This document shows positions 13,236 through 14,074 of a stretch of DNA of 14,074 nucleotides, one piece after another. The DNA lies in contig JAGZXV010000156.1 in the NCBI GenBank assembly GCA_018378255.1, forward strand, positions 1-14,074, written 5' to 3'. Made by a program: the position numbers and the translations under genes. The stretch is from Clostridiaceae bacterium (lineage in GTDB: Bacteria > Bacillota > Clostridia > Lachnospirales > Lachnospiraceae). Numbering within the stretch: the stretch's first letter is position 1; each line of letters begins with the position of its first letter. Under the pieces are notes generated by a model that saw only the letters and a list, made by a program, of their open reading frames with translations, searched no databases and was not told the origin of the DNA.

Positions 13236-14074
13236 ATGAAATACCTTGAAACAAATCCTGAATTTTACAAAAAAGCGGCGGCTATCGCGATTCCGATTAC
13301 GCTTCAGAACCTGATTACCATAGGAATCAACATGATGGATACCATTATGCTGGGATCTCTGGGGGAAACGGCATTATCGGCGTCATCTCTGGCCAATCAA
13401 TTCATTAATTTATTCCATATCTGCTGTATGGGAATCGGTATGGGGGCAGCGGTTTTGACTGCGCGGTATTGGGGAAAGAAGGATATGTATTCCCTGAAAA
13501 TGGCCATAACGATTGCGATCCGTTTCTGTCTTGTTTTTGCGTCTGTATTCACAGCTCTGGCGGCCTTTATGCCGGAGACAATTCTGCGCCTTTATTCAAA
13601 GGAAAGCCAGGTGATAACGCAGGGGGCAGTGTATTTGAAATGGTCTGTGCTGACATTTGCATTTATGGGATTGTCGCTGATTACAACCAACATCATGAGA
13701 AGCGTGGATCTGGTGCGGATTCCCCTCTATACATCTGTAATCGCCTTTTTTGTAAATATCGGGGCAAACTATACATTTATATTCGGTAAATTCGGAGCGC
13801 CCCGTATGGAAGTGGCCGGGGCTGCTTTGGGAACTGTGATCGCCCGTTTTTTTGAATTCGGCATCATATGCGGGTATTTTATTTTTGTCAATAAAACGGT
13901 CAGGTACCGGCTGAAGAACTTATTGTCGCCCTGTAAGGCTCTGCTCAAAGAATACTTCCGGGTCAGTATACCGGTTTTGATCAGCGACAGCCTTTTGGGA
14001 ATGGGCAATAACATGGTGGCAATGGTTATGGGGCACATCGGAGCCAGTTTTGTTTCCGCCAATGCCATAACCAT
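13236..14074 (+). CDS. MATE-family efflux transporter (3' end outside window)
   Basis: The first 279 codons of a multidrug/toxin extrusion-type membrane transporter, normally about 440-460 residues with twelve helices, exchanging cations for organic substrates. Seen: the N-terminal IPITLQNLITIGINMMDTIMLG, typical of the DinF/NorM-like group, then GMGAAVLTARYWGKKD in the first loop. About six helices follow, then the start of the second half with VSIPVLISDSLLGMGNNMVA, which repeats the opening pattern as expected of the two-lobed fold. The ribosome site before ATG 13236 is not strong (GGGGAAGTGGA, somewhat distant). The gene stands alone behind an inverted repeat; its substrate cannot be deduced. 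Confidence 0.88.
   Translation, partial: MKYLETNPEFYKKAAAIAIPITLQNLITIGINMMDTIMLGSLGETALSASSLANQFINLFHICCMGIGMGAAVLTARYWGKKDMYSLKMAITIAIRFCLVFASVFTALAAFMPETILRLYSKESQVITQGAVYLKWSVLTFAFMGLSLITTNIMRSVDLVRIPLYTSVIAFFVNIGANYTFIFGKFGAPRMEVAGAALGTVIARFFEFGIICGYFIFVNKTVRYRLKNLLSPCKALLKEYFRVSIPVLISDSLLGMGNNMVAMVMGHIGASFVSANAIT

Noticed and set aside
1..14074. CRISPR array, tRNA, rRNA or complete insertion sequence
   Set aside because: No regularly spaced direct repeats, no cloverleaf, no ribosomal sequence and no transposase were seen on either strand.

Overview
The window looks like chromosomal DNA of a Gram-positive anaerobe of the class Clostridia, most likely a Lachnospiraceae/Clostridium-cluster member. 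Reasons (seen): moderate GC, strong GGAGG-type ribosome sites, TTGACA/TATAAT promoters, a SAM-I riboswitch in front of metK, a lipoprotein sugar-binding protein, and ABC sugar permeases without a dedicated ATPase. The species cannot be named from this sequence.

Layout. (1) 1-441: an unrecognised fragment abuts the N-terminal 40-45 % of a SsuC/TauC-type ABC permease on the minus strand. The permease is cut off at about position 105, so it is a gene remnant. (2) 632-1321: a NarL/FixJ-type response regulator with its own promoter and terminator. (3) 1322-1709: a non-coding stretch with two hairpins and the promoter of the next operon. (4) 1710-8908: one tightly packed eight-gene operon. It encodes a TIM-barrel sugar isomerase/epimerase, a Cof-type HAD phosphatase, a uridine-phosphorylase-like enzyme, a GntR/HutC regulator, a second Cof-type HAD phosphatase, two CUT1 (UgpA/UgpE-like) permeases and a lipoprotein binding protein. 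Together they suggest uptake and breakdown of an unidentified nucleoside or sugar-phosphate-like compound. (5) 8914-10390: promoter, SAM-I riboswitch with terminator, and metK, followed by a very long terminator hairpin that also contains a promoter-like element. (6) 10588-12769: a sensor kinase/OmpR-type regulator pair, translationally coupled.

(7) 12770-13130: the most interesting region. It has the layout of an Fst/par-type (type I) toxin-antitoxin locus. A roughly 73-nt plus-strand RNA with its own promoter and a 13-bp terminator hairpin faces a minus-strand mRNA encoding a 22-residue hydrophobic peptide. Two blocks (12 and 13 nt) near the 5' end of the small RNA are repeated around the start codon of the peptide gene, so the RNA can pair with that mRNA. 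The peptide stops at a TGA where relatives would be expected to carry tryptophan; reading through gives a charged LDRKHKDS tail typical of the Fst/PepA1 group. The toxin is therefore either freshly inactivated or a short variant. (8) 13236-14074: the first 279 codons of a MATE-family transporter, which runs out of the window.

Start codons were chosen by ribosome-site spacing and transcription start, so several genes are shorter here than their longest open frames. All identifications rest on motif reading and memory of families; no search was run.
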